A DNA stretch of 64,000 bases from Lachnospiraceae bacterium (lineage in GTDB: Bacteria > Bacillota > Clostridia > Lachnospirales > Lachnospiraceae). The stretch is from NCBI GenBank assembly GCA_017634975.1, contig JAGBMJ010000015.1, forward strand, positions 80,578 through 144,577. Direction: 5' to 3'. Numbering within the stretch: position 1 is the stretch's first letter; each line of letters opens with the position of its first letter. A program made the position numbers and the translations under genes. Shown in pieces: positions 7,912 to 17,171 of this stretch. The notes beneath the pieces were generated by a model, which was not told the origin of the DNA, did not search any database, and was given only the letters and a program-made list of their open reading frames with translations.

Positions 7912-9723
7912 ATGCAGGGATTGAAGAAATCGGAACAGAAACCTTCACAGGATCTGGAGCAGAGATTCGTAAAGTATTATAAGAAATATCCGAACGATTC
8001 GCTGAAGGTATTGCTCGGTTTTTATAAGGGGCAGTACCATAAGTTTCTGATCAGCTGTTTCTTTTTTCTGATCAAGCATTCACCGGCGCTGTTTTCTTCA
8101 CTGCTGATCGCCAACGTGATCAACGGCGTATTGGCGGGAGGCGAGATGGCCAGGTACGCGATCATGGCGAACGTGGGTATCTGGATCGGTCTGCTGACCA
8201 TACATTTGCCGGCCAACTATCTGTATATGAAATACCGGGCACGCGTGACCAGACAGACAGAAGCGGCGCTCCGCGGGGCTCTGGTGCGTAAACTGCAGGA
8301 ACTGTCGATCCCGTATCATACACAGGCGCAGTCCGGACGTCTGCAGTCCAAGATCATCCGTGATGTGGAAGCAATTGAAACCCTGTCTTCGCAGTTATTC
8401 ATCAATATGATGAACATTACGATGAATATGGTGATCATGGTCGGGATCACGGCGGCGAAGAACCGTACGATCCTGCTGTTCTTTGTACTGGTAGCGCCGA
8501 TCGCATCCCTGACGATCGTAGCATTTCGGAAAAAGATCAGTCGCGAGAACCGGGCATTTCGTGTGGAGATGGAAAACACTTCCGCAAAAGTCATGGAAAT
8601 GGTGGAGATGGTTCCCGTGACCAGAGCGCATGCGCTGGAGGAAGTGGAACGCGAGCGTATGGCAAAACAGCTGGAAGAGACCGCGGAAAGAGGCTATCGT
8701 CTGGATATGGTACAGGCCAACTTCGGTGCGGTCGGCTGGGTGGTCTTTCAGGTTTTCCAGGCATTGTGCCTCGGCTTTACCGGTTATCTGGCGCTGAAAG
8801 GCAGGATACAGGTAGGCGACATCACGTTTTACCAGACCGGTTTTACCACGGTGGTAAATCAGTTTACGGCACTGATCAATCTGCTGCCGGTGCTGACCAA
8901 AGGTCTGGAATCCGTCAAGTCGGTCGGAGAAGTGCTCTCCTGCGATGATGTGGAACACAACGAAGGCAAGGAAGAACTGACCTCCCTGACCGGGGAATAT
9001 GAATTCCGTAACGTGAGTTTTTCCTATCCGGATACGGACGAAGATGTGCTGAAGGAGCTGAGTATGCGGGTAAAACCGGGCGAGACGGTAGCGATCGTCG
9101 GCGGATCCGGTTCCGGAAAGACCACGATGCTCAATCTTCTGATCGGTTTTATGCTGCCGAAGGAAGGGCAGCTTCTGGTGGATGGAAAGGATATCAGCGA
9201 GATCAACTTAAAGACTTACCGGCGGTTTCTTTCGGTCGTGCCGCAGATGCCGCTGTTGTTTACCGGTACGCTTCGTGATAATATAGTATACGGTATGGAA
9301 GACGTGACGGAGGAGCATCTGCAGAAAGCTGTGAAGGCGGCTAATCTGGCGGATATGGTGAGTAAACTGCCGCAGGGGCTGGATACTATGCTGGAGGAGC
9401 ATGGTGCCAATCTTTCCGGCGGACAGCGGCAGCGTATCGCGATCGCAAGAGCCATCATCCGTGATCCGCAGGTGATCCTTTTGGATGAAGCAACCTCTGC
9501 ACTGGATGTGATCTCGGAAAAAGAGATCCAGGAAGCGCTGCAGAGTCTGCAGAAAGACCGCACCACCTTTATCGTAGCGCATCGTCTGTCTACGGTAAAA
9601 AATGCGGATCGTATCGCGGTGCTTTCCGCAGGTAAGATCGTGGAGGAAGGCAGCTATACCGAATTAATGGAAAAGAAAGGGATCTTCTATCATATGGAGA
9701 GCTTACAGGTGAGTCTGGCATGA
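7912..9723 (+). CDS. ABC transporter half-exporter (fused permease and ATPase)
   Basis: The 603-residue protein has an N-terminal six-helix exporter domain (about 40-335) and a C-terminal ATPase domain (about 350-600). Walker A is GGSGSGKT with Lys403, the signature is LSGGQ (about 501-505), Walker B is VILLDEATSALD and the switch is AHRLS. It is a half transporter and would work as a homodimer, since no partner gene is adjacent. It sits within the pectin operon, but its substrate cannot be told from sequence. Its ribosome site (AGGAA) is modest, and a palindromic repeat separates it from the preceding gene. It overlaps the next gene by 4 bp. Confidence 0.9.
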   Translation: MQGLKKSEQKPSQDLEQRFVKYYKKYPNDSLKVLLGFYKGQYHKFLISCFFFLIKHSPALFSSLLIANVINGVLAGGEMARYAIMANVGIWIGLLTIHLPANYLYMKYRARVTRQTEAALRGALVRKLQELSIPYHTQAQSGRLQSKIIRDVEAIETLSSQLFINMMNITMNMVIMVGITAAKNRTILLFFVLVAPIASLTIVAFRKKISRENRAFRVEMENTSAKVMEMVEMVPVTRAHALEEVERERMAKQLEETAERGYRLDMVQANFGAVGWVVFQVFQALCLGFTGYLALKGRIQVGDITFYQTGFTTVVNQFTALINLLPVLTKGLESVKSVGEVLSCDDVEHNEGKEELTSLTGEYEFRNVSFSYPDTDEDVLKELSMRVKPGETVAIVGGSGSGKTTMLNLLIGFMLPKEGQLLVDGKDISEINLKTYRRFLSVVPQMPLLFTGTLRDNIVYGMEDVTEEHLQKAVKAANLADMVSKLPQGLDTMLEEHGANLSGGQRQRIAIARAIIRDPQVILLDEATSALDVISEKEIQEALQSLQKDRTTFIVAHRLSTVKNADRIAVLSAGKIVEEGSYTELMEKKGIFYHMESLQVSLA

Positions 9724-10439
9724 GTGGAGAGGGAAGAGGATTTGCTTTTTTGCAGATGGACAGTCCGTTTATGCGCTTCTTAAGCGTCTTGGCGGATCTG
9801 ATGATACTGAATTTCCTGACGATTGTATGTTGTATCCCGGTCATTACCGCGGGAGCATCGTTTACGGCAATGCACTATGTACTGACCAAGATGGTGCGTA
9901 ATGAAGAAGGGTATATCGCGAGATCCTTTTTTCATGCATTTAAGCAGAACCTCGGACAGAGCATCTTTATCTGGATCGGTATGATCGGTGTGACGGCAGC
10001 TCTGGTCATGGACTGGTTGATCCTGAAGAGTACACCCGGACAGTTTTCCGAGGTGCTGGTGGTATTGCTCTATGCTGCAGCGATCGTGGTTTATCTGATC
10101 ATGCTGTATGTGTTTCCGGTATTGTCCCGTTATCACAATACGATCCGCGGAACGTTAAAGACTGCTTTTTCCATGGCTGTTTTCGGAATCTTTACACTGC
10201 GTACGATCGCAAACGGTCTGCTTTTTCTTGTACCTTTTGCGGTGCTTTGGATCGGCGGCTGGAATTCGATTCCGATCCTGGCGGTGTTCTGTTTCACACT
10301 GCCGGGCTATCTGCGGGCGGCGCTGTACAGCGGATTGTTCAAAAAGTATGAGACTCCGGCGGAAGAGCTGCAGCAGCAGGCAGAAGATGCAAAGAAAAAG
10401 CGGGAAGAGCGGAAGAAAAATAAGAATCGCTTTCATTGA
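9720..10439 (+). CDS. YesL-like membrane protein (DUF624)
   Basis: This 239-residue protein has about five transmembrane segments and the DUF624 opening pattern (MDSPFMRFLSVLADL, then a Pro/Gly-rich turn and ASFTAMHYVL). The C-terminus is strongly basic and probably cytoplasmic. In Bacillus, yesL lies in the rhamnogalacturonan-utilisation cluster, and DUF624 genes commonly accompany LplABC-type importers. The molecular function is unknown. Its ATG overlaps the exporter stop (ATGA), implying translational coupling. Confidence 0.85.
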   Translation: MSGEGRGFAFLQMDSPFMRFLSVLADLMILNFLTIVCCIPVITAGASFTAMHYVLTKMVRNEEGYIARSFFHAFKQNLGQSIFIWIGMIGVTAALVMDWLILKSTPGQFSEVLVVLLYAAAIVVYLIMLYVFPVLSRYHNTIRGTLKTAFSMAVFGIFTLRTIANGLLFLVPFAVLWIGGWNSIPILAVFCFTLPGYLRAALYSGLFKKYETPAEELQQQAEDAKKKREERKKNKNRFH

Positions 10440-10455
10440 GTGAGGGAACGGAAAG

Positions 10456-11316
10456 ATGCGTATAGGGATACGGTTACATGACACAAAAAAATGTCCGTTG
10501 GAAGAACGACTGCAGATCGTGCGGCGGCAGGGGTTTTCCTGTGTGCACATTGCGCTGGGGAAGACGGACGGGCTTCCGAAGGAGACAGACGCGCTGACAC
10601 CGGGCTATGCCCTGTGGCTGAAAAAAGTCTTTGCGGATGCACAGCTGGATATGGCAGTGCTGGGAAATTATCAGAACCTGGCGCACCCGGATCCGGTGAA
10701 GTTGAAGGAGATACAGCATCGTTATACGGCGCATCTGCGCTTTGCGGCTTTGGCCGGCTGCGGCATGGTGGGGACCGAGACCGGTGCACCGAACGAAGAT
10801 TATCACTATGACAAAGAGGCAAATCATAGTGCGGAGGCACTGGAGATCTTTATCCACAACCTGCGTCCGGTGATCGCGGATGCGGAACGATTTGGTGTGA
10901 TCCTGGCGATCGAACCGGTGTATAAACATATCGTGTGGAACCCGAAACGGGCCAGGGAAGTACTGGATCGCATCGCGTCGCCAAATCTGCAGATCATCTT
11001 TGATCCCGTGAATCTTCTGGATCCGGACAATCTGGATCACCGGGAAGAAGTCATCGAAGAGGCGATGGACCTGCTCGCACCGGAGATCGCAATGATCCAT
11101 CTGAAAGATTATGTATTGGAAGACGGCAAAATGAATGCCGTGGGCTGCGGTTTCGGCGAGATGGATTATCGAAAGATCGTGGAATTTGCCGAAACGAAAA
11201 AGCCGTATATCCATGCAACACTGGAAAATACATCACCGGAAACCGCGGAACAGTCGCGGCAGGTGATCGAAGAACTGACCAACAAATACAGAAAGAAACC
11301 GGGAGGTGTCCAATGA
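10456..11316 (+). CDS. Sugar phosphate isomerase/epimerase family protein (xylose-isomerase-like TIM barrel)
   Basis: The 286-residue protein matches the AP-endonuclease-2/xylose-isomerase-like barrel. Putative metal ligands appear in the expected order: Glu in AIEPVYKH, Asp in FDPVNLL, His in IHLKDY and Glu in ATLENT near the C-terminus. Enzymes of this type isomerise or epimerise sugars or keto-acids, and here an intermediate of galacturonate or rhamnose metabolism is plausible. It overlaps the GH105 start by 4 bp. The specific substrate is not deducible. Confidence 0.8.
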   Translation: MRIGIRLHDTKKCPLEERLQIVRRQGFSCVHIALGKTDGLPKETDALTPGYALWLKKVFADAQLDMAVLGNYQNLAHPDPVKLKEIQHRYTAHLRFAALAGCGMVGTETGAPNEDYHYDKEANHSAEALEIFIHNLRPVIADAERFGVILAIEPVYKHIVWNPKRAREVLDRIASPNLQIIFDPVNLLDPDNLDHREEVIEEAMDLLAPEIAMIHLKDYVLEDGKMNAVGCGFGEMDYRKIVEFAETKKPYIHATLENTSPETAEQSRQVIEELTNKYRKKPGGVQ

Positions 11317-12452
11317 CAGACGAAACCAGACAGCAGATCCAGGATTACATCGCATACCTGCTCAGGAATTCCAGTGCAGAGCGTCCGATGTGGAACAAGG
11401 AGATGATCCGTGAGAACAAACCGAATAAATGGAATTACATTGACGGATGTATGATCACGGCGATCCTGCAGCTGTACGAGATCACGGGAGAACAGAAGTA
11501 CTTTGATTTTGCAAAGGAATTCATTGATTTCTTTGTACAGGAAGACGGTACGATCAAGACCTATAACGTGAAGGAGTACAATCTAGACAACATCAATACG
11601 GCCAGCAATCTCTTCCTTCTGTATGACAAGACAGGCGATGAAAAGTACAAAAAAGCGCTGGATCTGGTGCGTACGCAGCTGGATACCATGCCCCGTACGA
11701 AGGAGAACAGTTTCTGGCATAAGGATATCTATCCGAACCAGGTGTGGCTGGACGGGCTATACATGGCAGAGCCGTTCTATATGCGCTATGAGACCCGTTT
11801 CAACAAGATGGGAAAATGCAATGACGTGATCCACCAGTTTGAGAACGTGGAGAAATATATGAAGGATCCGAAGACCGGTCTCTATTATCATGGTTATGAT
11901 GAGAGCCGGGAGATGTACTGGGCCGATCCGGTGACCGGCTGCAGTCCGAATTTCTGGCTGCGCGCGCTGGGCTGGTTTTCGCTGGCACTGGTTGAGACTG
12001 CTCAGGCGACGGACGAATCCCTGTACTACGAGAAACGTTATCTGCAGACCCTGCTGGAGAATCTGGCAGATGCGCTGAAGCCGTATCAGGATGTGAGCGG
12101 CATGTTTTATCAGGTGGTGAACCGGGCGGATGCCAAAGGCAATTATCTGGAAACCTCCGGAACCGCGCTGATCGCATATGCTATACTCAAGGCCGTGCGG
12201 CTGGGATTTCTGGCGCCGCGCTATGCGGAGATCGGTGAGAAGGCGTTTGACGGTATCGTGGAAAAATACCTGTCCCGCGATGACGACGGACAGCTGAAAC
12301 TTTCCGGGATCTGCCTTGTTGCCGGGCTGGGCGGCAAGAATCACAGGGACGGTTCTCTGGATTATTACTTCAGTGAGCCGGTCGTTGAGAACGAAGCCAA
12401 AGGTGTAGCTCCGTTCCTGCTGGCATACACAGAGATGTTGAGGAGAAACTAA
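11313..12452 (+). CDS. GH105 unsaturated rhamnogalacturonyl hydrolase (YteR/YesR type)
   Basis: The 379-residue protein has the alpha6/alpha6 barrel pattern of GH105/GH88 enzymes. The candidate catalytic Asp lies in WLDGLYMAEPF (about residue 148). The conserved RALGWF and the C-terminal SDYY-like motif (LDYYFSEP) are present. It removes the unsaturated galacturonyl residue left by rhamnogalacturonan lyases. No signal peptide is seen, so the reaction is intracellular. The start ATG overlaps the previous stop (ATGA), and its stop overlaps the GH28 start (TAATG), giving three coupled genes. Confidence 0.92.
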   Translation: MTDETRQQIQDYIAYLLRNSSAERPMWNKEMIRENKPNKWNYIDGCMITAILQLYEITGEQKYFDFAKEFIDFFVQEDGTIKTYNVKEYNLDNINTASNLFLLYDKTGDEKYKKALDLVRTQLDTMPRTKENSFWHKDIYPNQVWLDGLYMAEPFYMRYETRFNKMGKCNDVIHQFENVEKYMKDPKTGLYYHGYDESREMYWADPVTGCSPNFWLRALGWFSLALVETAQATDESLYYEKRYLQTLLENLADALKPYQDVSGMFYQVVNRADAKGNYLETSGTALIAYAILKAVRLGFLAPRYAEIGEKAFDGIVEKYLSRDDDGQLKLSGICLVAGLGGKNHRDGSLDYYFSEPVVENEAKGVAPFLLAYTEMLRRN

Positions 12453-14053
12453 TGGAATTTTCAATCATAGCGATCTGTAATCGCAGTGTAACGATCGAGC
12501 GGAACAACAAAAGCATATACGAGACGGAAGTACCGTGCCGGCTGCTGCTGAACGGAAACGTGGTGAAAGAGACGACAAAGAATGTGATCACGCTGTACGG
12601 ACTCACGCCGGATACCGAGTATGAACTCGGGATGGATACCGTAAGCGATAATGCACCGGTAGGGCGGCGCTTCAAGAAGCGTTTCCGCACCAAACCGGAA
12701 AGTATACTGCTGGATGTGCGCAGCTTTGGCGCAGTGGGCGATGGTGAGCATAACGATACGGCGGCTCTGCAGGCGGCGATCTTGGCGTGTCCGGAGAACG
12801 GAACAGTATGGCTTCCGAAGGGAACGTATTATTCGGGACCGCTGTTTTTTAAGAGCAATATGACCTTCTGGGTGGATGAGGGGGCAACCCTGCTCGGGGA
12901 TACCGACCGCAGCCATTATCCTGTCCTGCCCGGTATGGTGCGCAATCTGTATCATAATGATGAGGAATACAATATCGCGTCCTGGGAAGGCAATCCGCTG
13001 GACTGCTTTGCCTCCCTGATCACGGCGCTCAATGTGCAGAATCTGGATATCATTGGGGAGGGCACGATCGATGGGAATGCGCAGAACGGCGACTGGTGGG
13101 TGAATCCCAAGGTGAAGCGTACGGCGTGGCGTCCGAATACCGTCTTTATCGCACACAGCAAATATGTGCGGATGCAGGGACTGGCGGTGCAGAACTCGCC
13201 GACATGGACGATCCATCCGTATTATTCCGATCATGTAGCGTTTATGAACCTGACGATCACCAATCCTTCGGATTCGCCCAATACGGACGGTTTCGATCCG
13301 GAAAGCTGTGTGGACGTGCTGCTGCTCGGTACAAAGATCTCGGTAGGGGATGACTGTATTGCCATAAAGAGCGGCAAGCTGTATATGGCACGCTTCCATC
13401 ACCGGGAGACCAGAAATGTGACGATCCGCAATTGCTGTCTGGAGCGCGGACATGGCTCCGTAACCGTGGGTTCCGAAGTGGCCGGCGGTGTGAGCGGCTT
13501 ATTTGTAAAACAATGCATTTTCTCGCAGACCGACCGTGGTGTACGGATCAAGACCAGACGTGGCAGAGGCGATCGCAGTGTTCTTACCGATCTGACCTTT
13601 GAAGATATCCGTATGGACCACGTGCATATGCCGGTGACCGTGAATATGTTTTACTATTGTGATCCGGACGGGCACAGCGGGTATGTGCAGGATCAGAATG
13701 AGCAGCCGGTGGATTACCGTACACCTTATATTGGACATTTGAAGATAAAAGATGTAGAATGTAGCGGTGTGGATTCTTCCTTTGTCTGTGCCTATGGTCT
13801 TCCGGAGGCACCGATCGGCAGGCTGACATTGAAAAGGGTCAGGGTAAGTTTTCTGCCGGAAGAGGAGAGAATCTCCAAGTGCCCGATCATGATGGATGAT
13901 TTTCCGGAAATGAACGGCAAGGGTATGTTCTTAAAGAACGTGACGGCGCTGGAGATCGAAGATGTAGAGATCAGAGGCAGCGCTGATAAAAAGGCGGATC
14001 TGGAGAATGTTCCGGAACAGGACATCTCAAATTTACTTTTTGAAGACTTATAA
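12452..14053 (+). CDS. GH28 polygalacturonase/exo-polygalacturonase, cytoplasmic
   Basis: The 533-residue protein has a short fibronectin-like N-terminal domain (about 1-80) and a GH28 beta-helix. The signature motifs are NTDGFDP, GDDCIA, GHGS and RIKT, which hold the catalytic Asp residues and substrate-binding His, Arg and Lys. Together with GH105 it would break imported oligogalacturonides to monomers. It lacks a signal peptide, as is usual for this N-terminal FN3-like GH28 group. The start at TAATG overlaps the GH105 stop, with GAGGAG upstream. Confidence 0.93.
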   Translation: MEFSIIAICNRSVTIERNNKSIYETEVPCRLLLNGNVVKETTKNVITLYGLTPDTEYELGMDTVSDNAPVGRRFKKRFRTKPESILLDVRSFGAVGDGEHNDTAALQAAILACPENGTVWLPKGTYYSGPLFFKSNMTFWVDEGATLLGDTDRSHYPVLPGMVRNLYHNDEEYNIASWEGNPLDCFASLITALNVQNLDIIGEGTIDGNAQNGDWWVNPKVKRTAWRPNTVFIAHSKYVRMQGLAVQNSPTWTIHPYYSDHVAFMNLTITNPSDSPNTDGFDPESCVDVLLLGTKISVGDDCIAIKSGKLYMARFHHRETRNVTIRNCCLERGHGSVTVGSEVAGGVSGLFVKQCIFSQTDRGVRIKTRRGRGDRSVLTDLTFEDIRMDHVHMPVTVNMFYYCDPDGHSGYVQDQNEQPVDYRTPYIGHLKIKDVECSGVDSSFVCAYGLPEAPIGRLTLKRVRVSFLPEEERISKCPIMMDDFPEMNGKGMFLKNVTALEIEDVEIRGSADKKADLENVPEQDISNLLFEDL

Positions 14054-14071
14054 TGAAAGGGGTAAAATAAA

Positions 14072-15265
14072 ATGAACATCTTGGTAATCAACTGTGGCAG
14101 CTCTTCCTTGAAGTATCAGCTGATCGACTCCGAAACGGAGAATGTATTGGCGAAGGGTATCGTTGAACGTATCGGTATGGAGGGCAGCTGCATTACACAC
14201 ACTCCGGCAGGCAAAGATAAAGTGGTTAAGACACAGCCGATGGAGGATCATAACGAGGCAGTACGTCTGGTGATCGAGGCACTGATCGATCCGGAGCATG
14301 GGGTGATCAAGTCCCTTTCCGAGATCGGTGCGGTAGGACATCGTGTGGTACATGGCGGTGAGAAGTTTAAGACCGCAGTAAAGATCGATGCTTCCGTGAT
14401 CAAGGATATCGAAGATCTGAGCTCTCTGGCTCCGCTGCACAATCCGGCGAACCTGATCGGCATCCGGGCCTGTGAAAAGAATATGCCGGGGGTACCGCAG
14501 GCAGCGGTATTTGATACCGCGTTCCATCAGACCATGCCGCAGAAGGCTTATATGTACGGTCTTCCGTATGAGTACTATGAGAAATACAAGATCCGTCGTT
14601 ACGGTTTCCATGGCACCAGCCACGATTTCGTATCCAACCGTGCAGCGGAGATCCTGGGCAAAGACCGCAAGGATCTGAAGATCATCGTTTGCCATCTGGG
14701 AAATGGCGCGAGCATTTCTGCCGTAAAGAACGGCGAGTGTGTAGATACTTCCATGGGTCTGACCCCGCTGGAAGGTCTGATCATGGGTACCCGCAGCGGT
14801 GACCTGGATCCGGCGATCCTGGACTTCATCTGCGAGAAGGAAGGCTTATCCAGCGCAGAGATGAATACGATACTGAACAAGAAATCCGGTGTATACGGTC
14901 TGTCCGGCGGTATCTCCAGTGATTTCCGTGATCTGACTGCCGCATCCAAGGAAGGCAACGCGCTGGCCAAGATGGCACTGGAGACCTATTGCTATCGTGT
15001 AGCAAAATACATCGGTTCCTATACCGTGGCTATGCAGGGCGTGGATGTGATCGCCTTTACCGCAGGCATCGGTGAGAACGATACGGGCGTTCGTAAGGGT
15101 GTCTGCGAATACCTGAAGTTTATGGGTGTGAACATTGATGAAGAAAAGATCATGCTCCGCGGTGAGGAAGTGATCGTATCCACTCCGGACAGCAAGGTGA
15201 CCGTGATGGTGGTACCGACCAATGAGGAGCTGGCGATCGCAAGACAGACACTGGCGATTTTGTAA
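14072..15265 (+). CDS. ackA: Acetate kinase
   Basis: The 397-residue protein has the ASKHA fold opening [10 protein letters not shown], the adenosine-binding GGISSDFRD segment and HGTSHDFV. Its length is typical of acetate kinases. It interconverts acetyl phosphate + ADP and acetate + ATP, the energy-yielding last step of acetate fermentation. It lies only 18 bp after GH28 and has its own ribosome site (GAAAGGGG). No phosphotransacetylase gene is adjacent, which is unusual. Placement at the end of the pectin operon suggests co-expression with acetate-releasing pectin degradation. Confidence 0.97.
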   Translation: MNILVINCGSSSLKYQLIDSETENVLAKGIVERIGMEGSCITHTPAGKDKVVKTQPMEDHNEAVRLVIEALIDPEHGVIKSLSEIGAVGHRVVHGGEKFKTAVKIDASVIKDIEDLSSLAPLHNPANLIGIRACEKNMPGVPQAAVFDTAFHQTMPQKAYMYGLPYEYYEKYKIRRYGFHGTSHDFVSNRAAEILGKDRKDLKIIVCHLGNGASISAVKNGECVDTSMGLTPLEGLIMGTRSGDLDPAILDFICEKEGLSSAEMNTILNKKSGVYGLSGGISSDFRDLTAASKEGNALAKMALETYCYRVAKYIGSYTVAMQGVDVIAFTAGIGENDTGVRKGVCEYLKFMGVNIDEEKIMLRGEEVIVSTPDSKVTVMVVPTNEELAIARQTLAIL

Positions 15266-15285
15266 TCTGTTAAGGTAATACTTTA

Positions 15286-17022
15286 TTGGCGATCAAAGAT
15301 ATTCATTACAACGCATTTATCTCCTATCGGCATGCAGAGCAGGACAGCGAAGCAGCGATCGCTCTGCATCGCCGGCTGGAGGCGTTTCGCCTTCCGGGGA
15401 ATCTGCGTAAGAAATACCCGAAGGAACGCTGGAAGATCGAGCGGGTATTCCGCGATCAGGATGAGCTGCCGCTGTCGGATAGTCTGTCCGATCAGATCGA
15501 GCAGGCACTGGCAAATGCGGATTATCTGATCGTGATCTGCTCGCCACGCCTGCCGGAGTCGAAATGGTGTGCCAGAGAGATCGAATTATTCAAGAAAATG
15601 CACGGCCTGGATCATATCCTTGCCGTATTGATCGAAGGAGAGCCGGAAGAGTCTTTTCCGGAAGGTATCCGTTATCGGGAAATTCCCACAGTAAATGAAA
15701 AAGGCGAGACGGTCATCGTTCGTCAGGAGGTCGAACCGCTGGCAGCGGAACTGCGTGCGGAGGATAAAAAGACGCGGAAGAAGCTGTTGGAGGATGCTGT
15801 CCTGCGAATGGCGGCGCCCATGTACGGGCTGGCTTATGATGAACTGAAGCAGCGGCACCGTGAGCAGAAGATACGGCGGATCGCTGCGATCAGCGGCATC
15901 GCGGCAGCCGTTGTTTTGGGTTATGCGGCTATGAGTACTCTGTTTGCCCTGCGCATCAGTGAGCAGAAGAAAACGATCGAAGAACAGCATGAACAGCTGC
16001 AGGAACAGTATATGCAGCAGCAGGTGAAATATGCGGAATCCATGGCTGTCGTTTCGGATACTCTGCTGAAAGAGGGGCGGCGGCTGGATGCGTTGTATGC
16101 GGCCCGAAATTCTATGCCGGCATCGAAGGAAGAGGATGACATCCCTTATACAGCCGCAGCGGAATATGCTCTATCTGCAGCATTGATGCCTTATGATTAT
16201 GACATTTTTATTCCGCAGGAGCCGCTGCCGCTGCCGGAAGATGAGGATTTCTGGGGGGATATAGATGATTATCGGGATCTTCAGGAATACCTCGGCGGGC
16301 ATTATATCATGGGGGTTAGTGAGCGCGAGGACGGATCCGTATGGATCATTTTGGAGAATGCTTCGATTTCCATCTATTATCCGGAAGAAAGAATTCTTTT
16401 ACAACCCGGGGAATCCTTTTATACCGATGCTCCGGATGTAAAACTGAATTGTGCGGTTGTTTATGACGATAAGCTGTATATGCAGTTTACGGATGGTGAT
16501 TATATGGCCTGCTATCAGTGGGAAGAACACGATAAAGGTGATGAATGCGGGGTTCTGACCAGGGATGAATTTACCGATCACCATATGCATATGATCGAAA
16601 CAGGGCAGGAAGCCCTTTCGGATGACGGGCAATACATCGTGCGCGTGGAATCGAATCATACAATAGGGATCTATGAGGCCGGCACAAAGGAGCCGGTACA
16701 GAAGATCTATGATATTCATGCGGAGATTTATGGCTTAGAGAGGTTAAAGGGGATGCCCTATTATGTGCTGATCACCAGCAGCCGGTATTCCTATCTGTTG
16801 AATGAGGATTTTGAGTGTATTTCCCGTATCCCGTCCTATTACGGATACGATGAAAAAGACGGACAGCTGATCCTGTATGAGCTTGCTTCGGATCATGTGA
16901 ACTATATATTATACAAGGTACCTCTGAAAAGTTACGACGAACTGATCGAAGAAGCGGATGAACTGCTGAAGGATTACAGGCCTTCGGACGAAATCCTGAC
17001 GCGGTATCGTATGCTGGAATAA
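15286..17022 (+). CDS. TIR-domain membrane protein
   Basis: The 578-residue protein starts at a TTG with a weak AAGG ribosome site. It has an N-terminal TIR domain (about 7-140: NAFISYRH, RDQDELP, then SPRLPESKWCAREIE). Glu98 corresponds to the conserved catalytic Glu of NAD-cleaving TIR domains. A single transmembrane helix lies at about 198-216, followed by a Gln/Glu-rich coiled coil (220-255) and a C-terminal domain with WD/propeller-like strands. The TIR domain would face the cytoplasm. It could be a signalling receptor or an NADase effector. The gene sits 20 bp after ackA and no defence genes are beside it. Confidence 0.85.
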   Translation: MAIKDIHYNAFISYRHAEQDSEAAIALHRRLEAFRLPGNLRKKYPKERWKIERVFRDQDELPLSDSLSDQIEQALANADYLIVICSPRLPESKWCAREIELFKKMHGLDHILAVLIEGEPEESFPEGIRYREIPTVNEKGETVIVRQEVEPLAAELRAEDKKTRKKLLEDAVLRMAAPMYGLAYDELKQRHREQKIRRIAAISGIAAAVVLGYAAMSTLFALRISEQKKTIEEQHEQLQEQYMQQQVKYAESMAVVSDTLLKEGRRLDALYAARNSMPASKEEDDIPYTAAAEYALSAALMPYDYDIFIPQEPLPLPEDEDFWGDIDDYRDLQEYLGGHYIMGVSEREDGSVWIILENASISIYYPEERILLQPGESFYTDAPDVKLNCAVVYDDKLYMQFTDGDYMACYQWEEHDKGDECGVLTRDEFTDHHMHMIETGQEALSDDGQYIVRVESNHTIGIYEAGTKEPVQKIYDIHAEIYGLERLKGMPYYVLITSSRYSYLLNEDFECISRIPSYYGYDEKDGQLILYELASDHVNYILYKVPLKSYDELIEEADELLKDYRPSDEILTRYRMLE

Positions 17023-17036
17023 AAATCTGTGCTTTG

Positions 17037-17088
17037 GTTACTGTTCACAGCACGAAGGGCTGTGAACAGTAACGTTCTGAACAGTAAC
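17037..17088. repeat. Perfect 14-bp palindromic repeat (GTTACTGTTCACAG) plus partial third arm
   Basis: GTTACTGTTCACAG (17037-17050) pairs perfectly with CTGTGAACAGTAAC (17060-17073) around CACGAAGGG. A further partial copy, TCTGAACAGTAAC, follows to 17088. The loop and arms match the element at 42875-42909 closely. It lies after the TIR gene and may also end its transcript. Confidence 0.8.
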
Positions 17089-17133
17089 ATTCTTTGGGAG
17101 GCCTTCCGGTACCATCACCGGATGCGCTTTATC

Positions 17134-17161
17134 TTGTTAAATTTTCACTATATGATATAAT
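17134..17161 (+). promoter_or_regulatory. Predicted promoter of the antiporter-trkA operon
   Basis: TTGTTA (17134-17139) and a perfect TATAAT (17156-17161) are spaced 16 bp apart. The predicted start of transcription is only a few bases before the likely ATG at 17172, suggesting a leaderless or nearly leaderless mRNA. Confidence 0.6.
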
Positions 17162-17171
17162 ATATGTTATT

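Noticed and set aside
15286-17022. TIR-based defence system (Thoeris or CBASS type)
   Set aside because: No ThsA, cyclase or other partner gene is adjacent; neighbours are ackA and ion transport genes.
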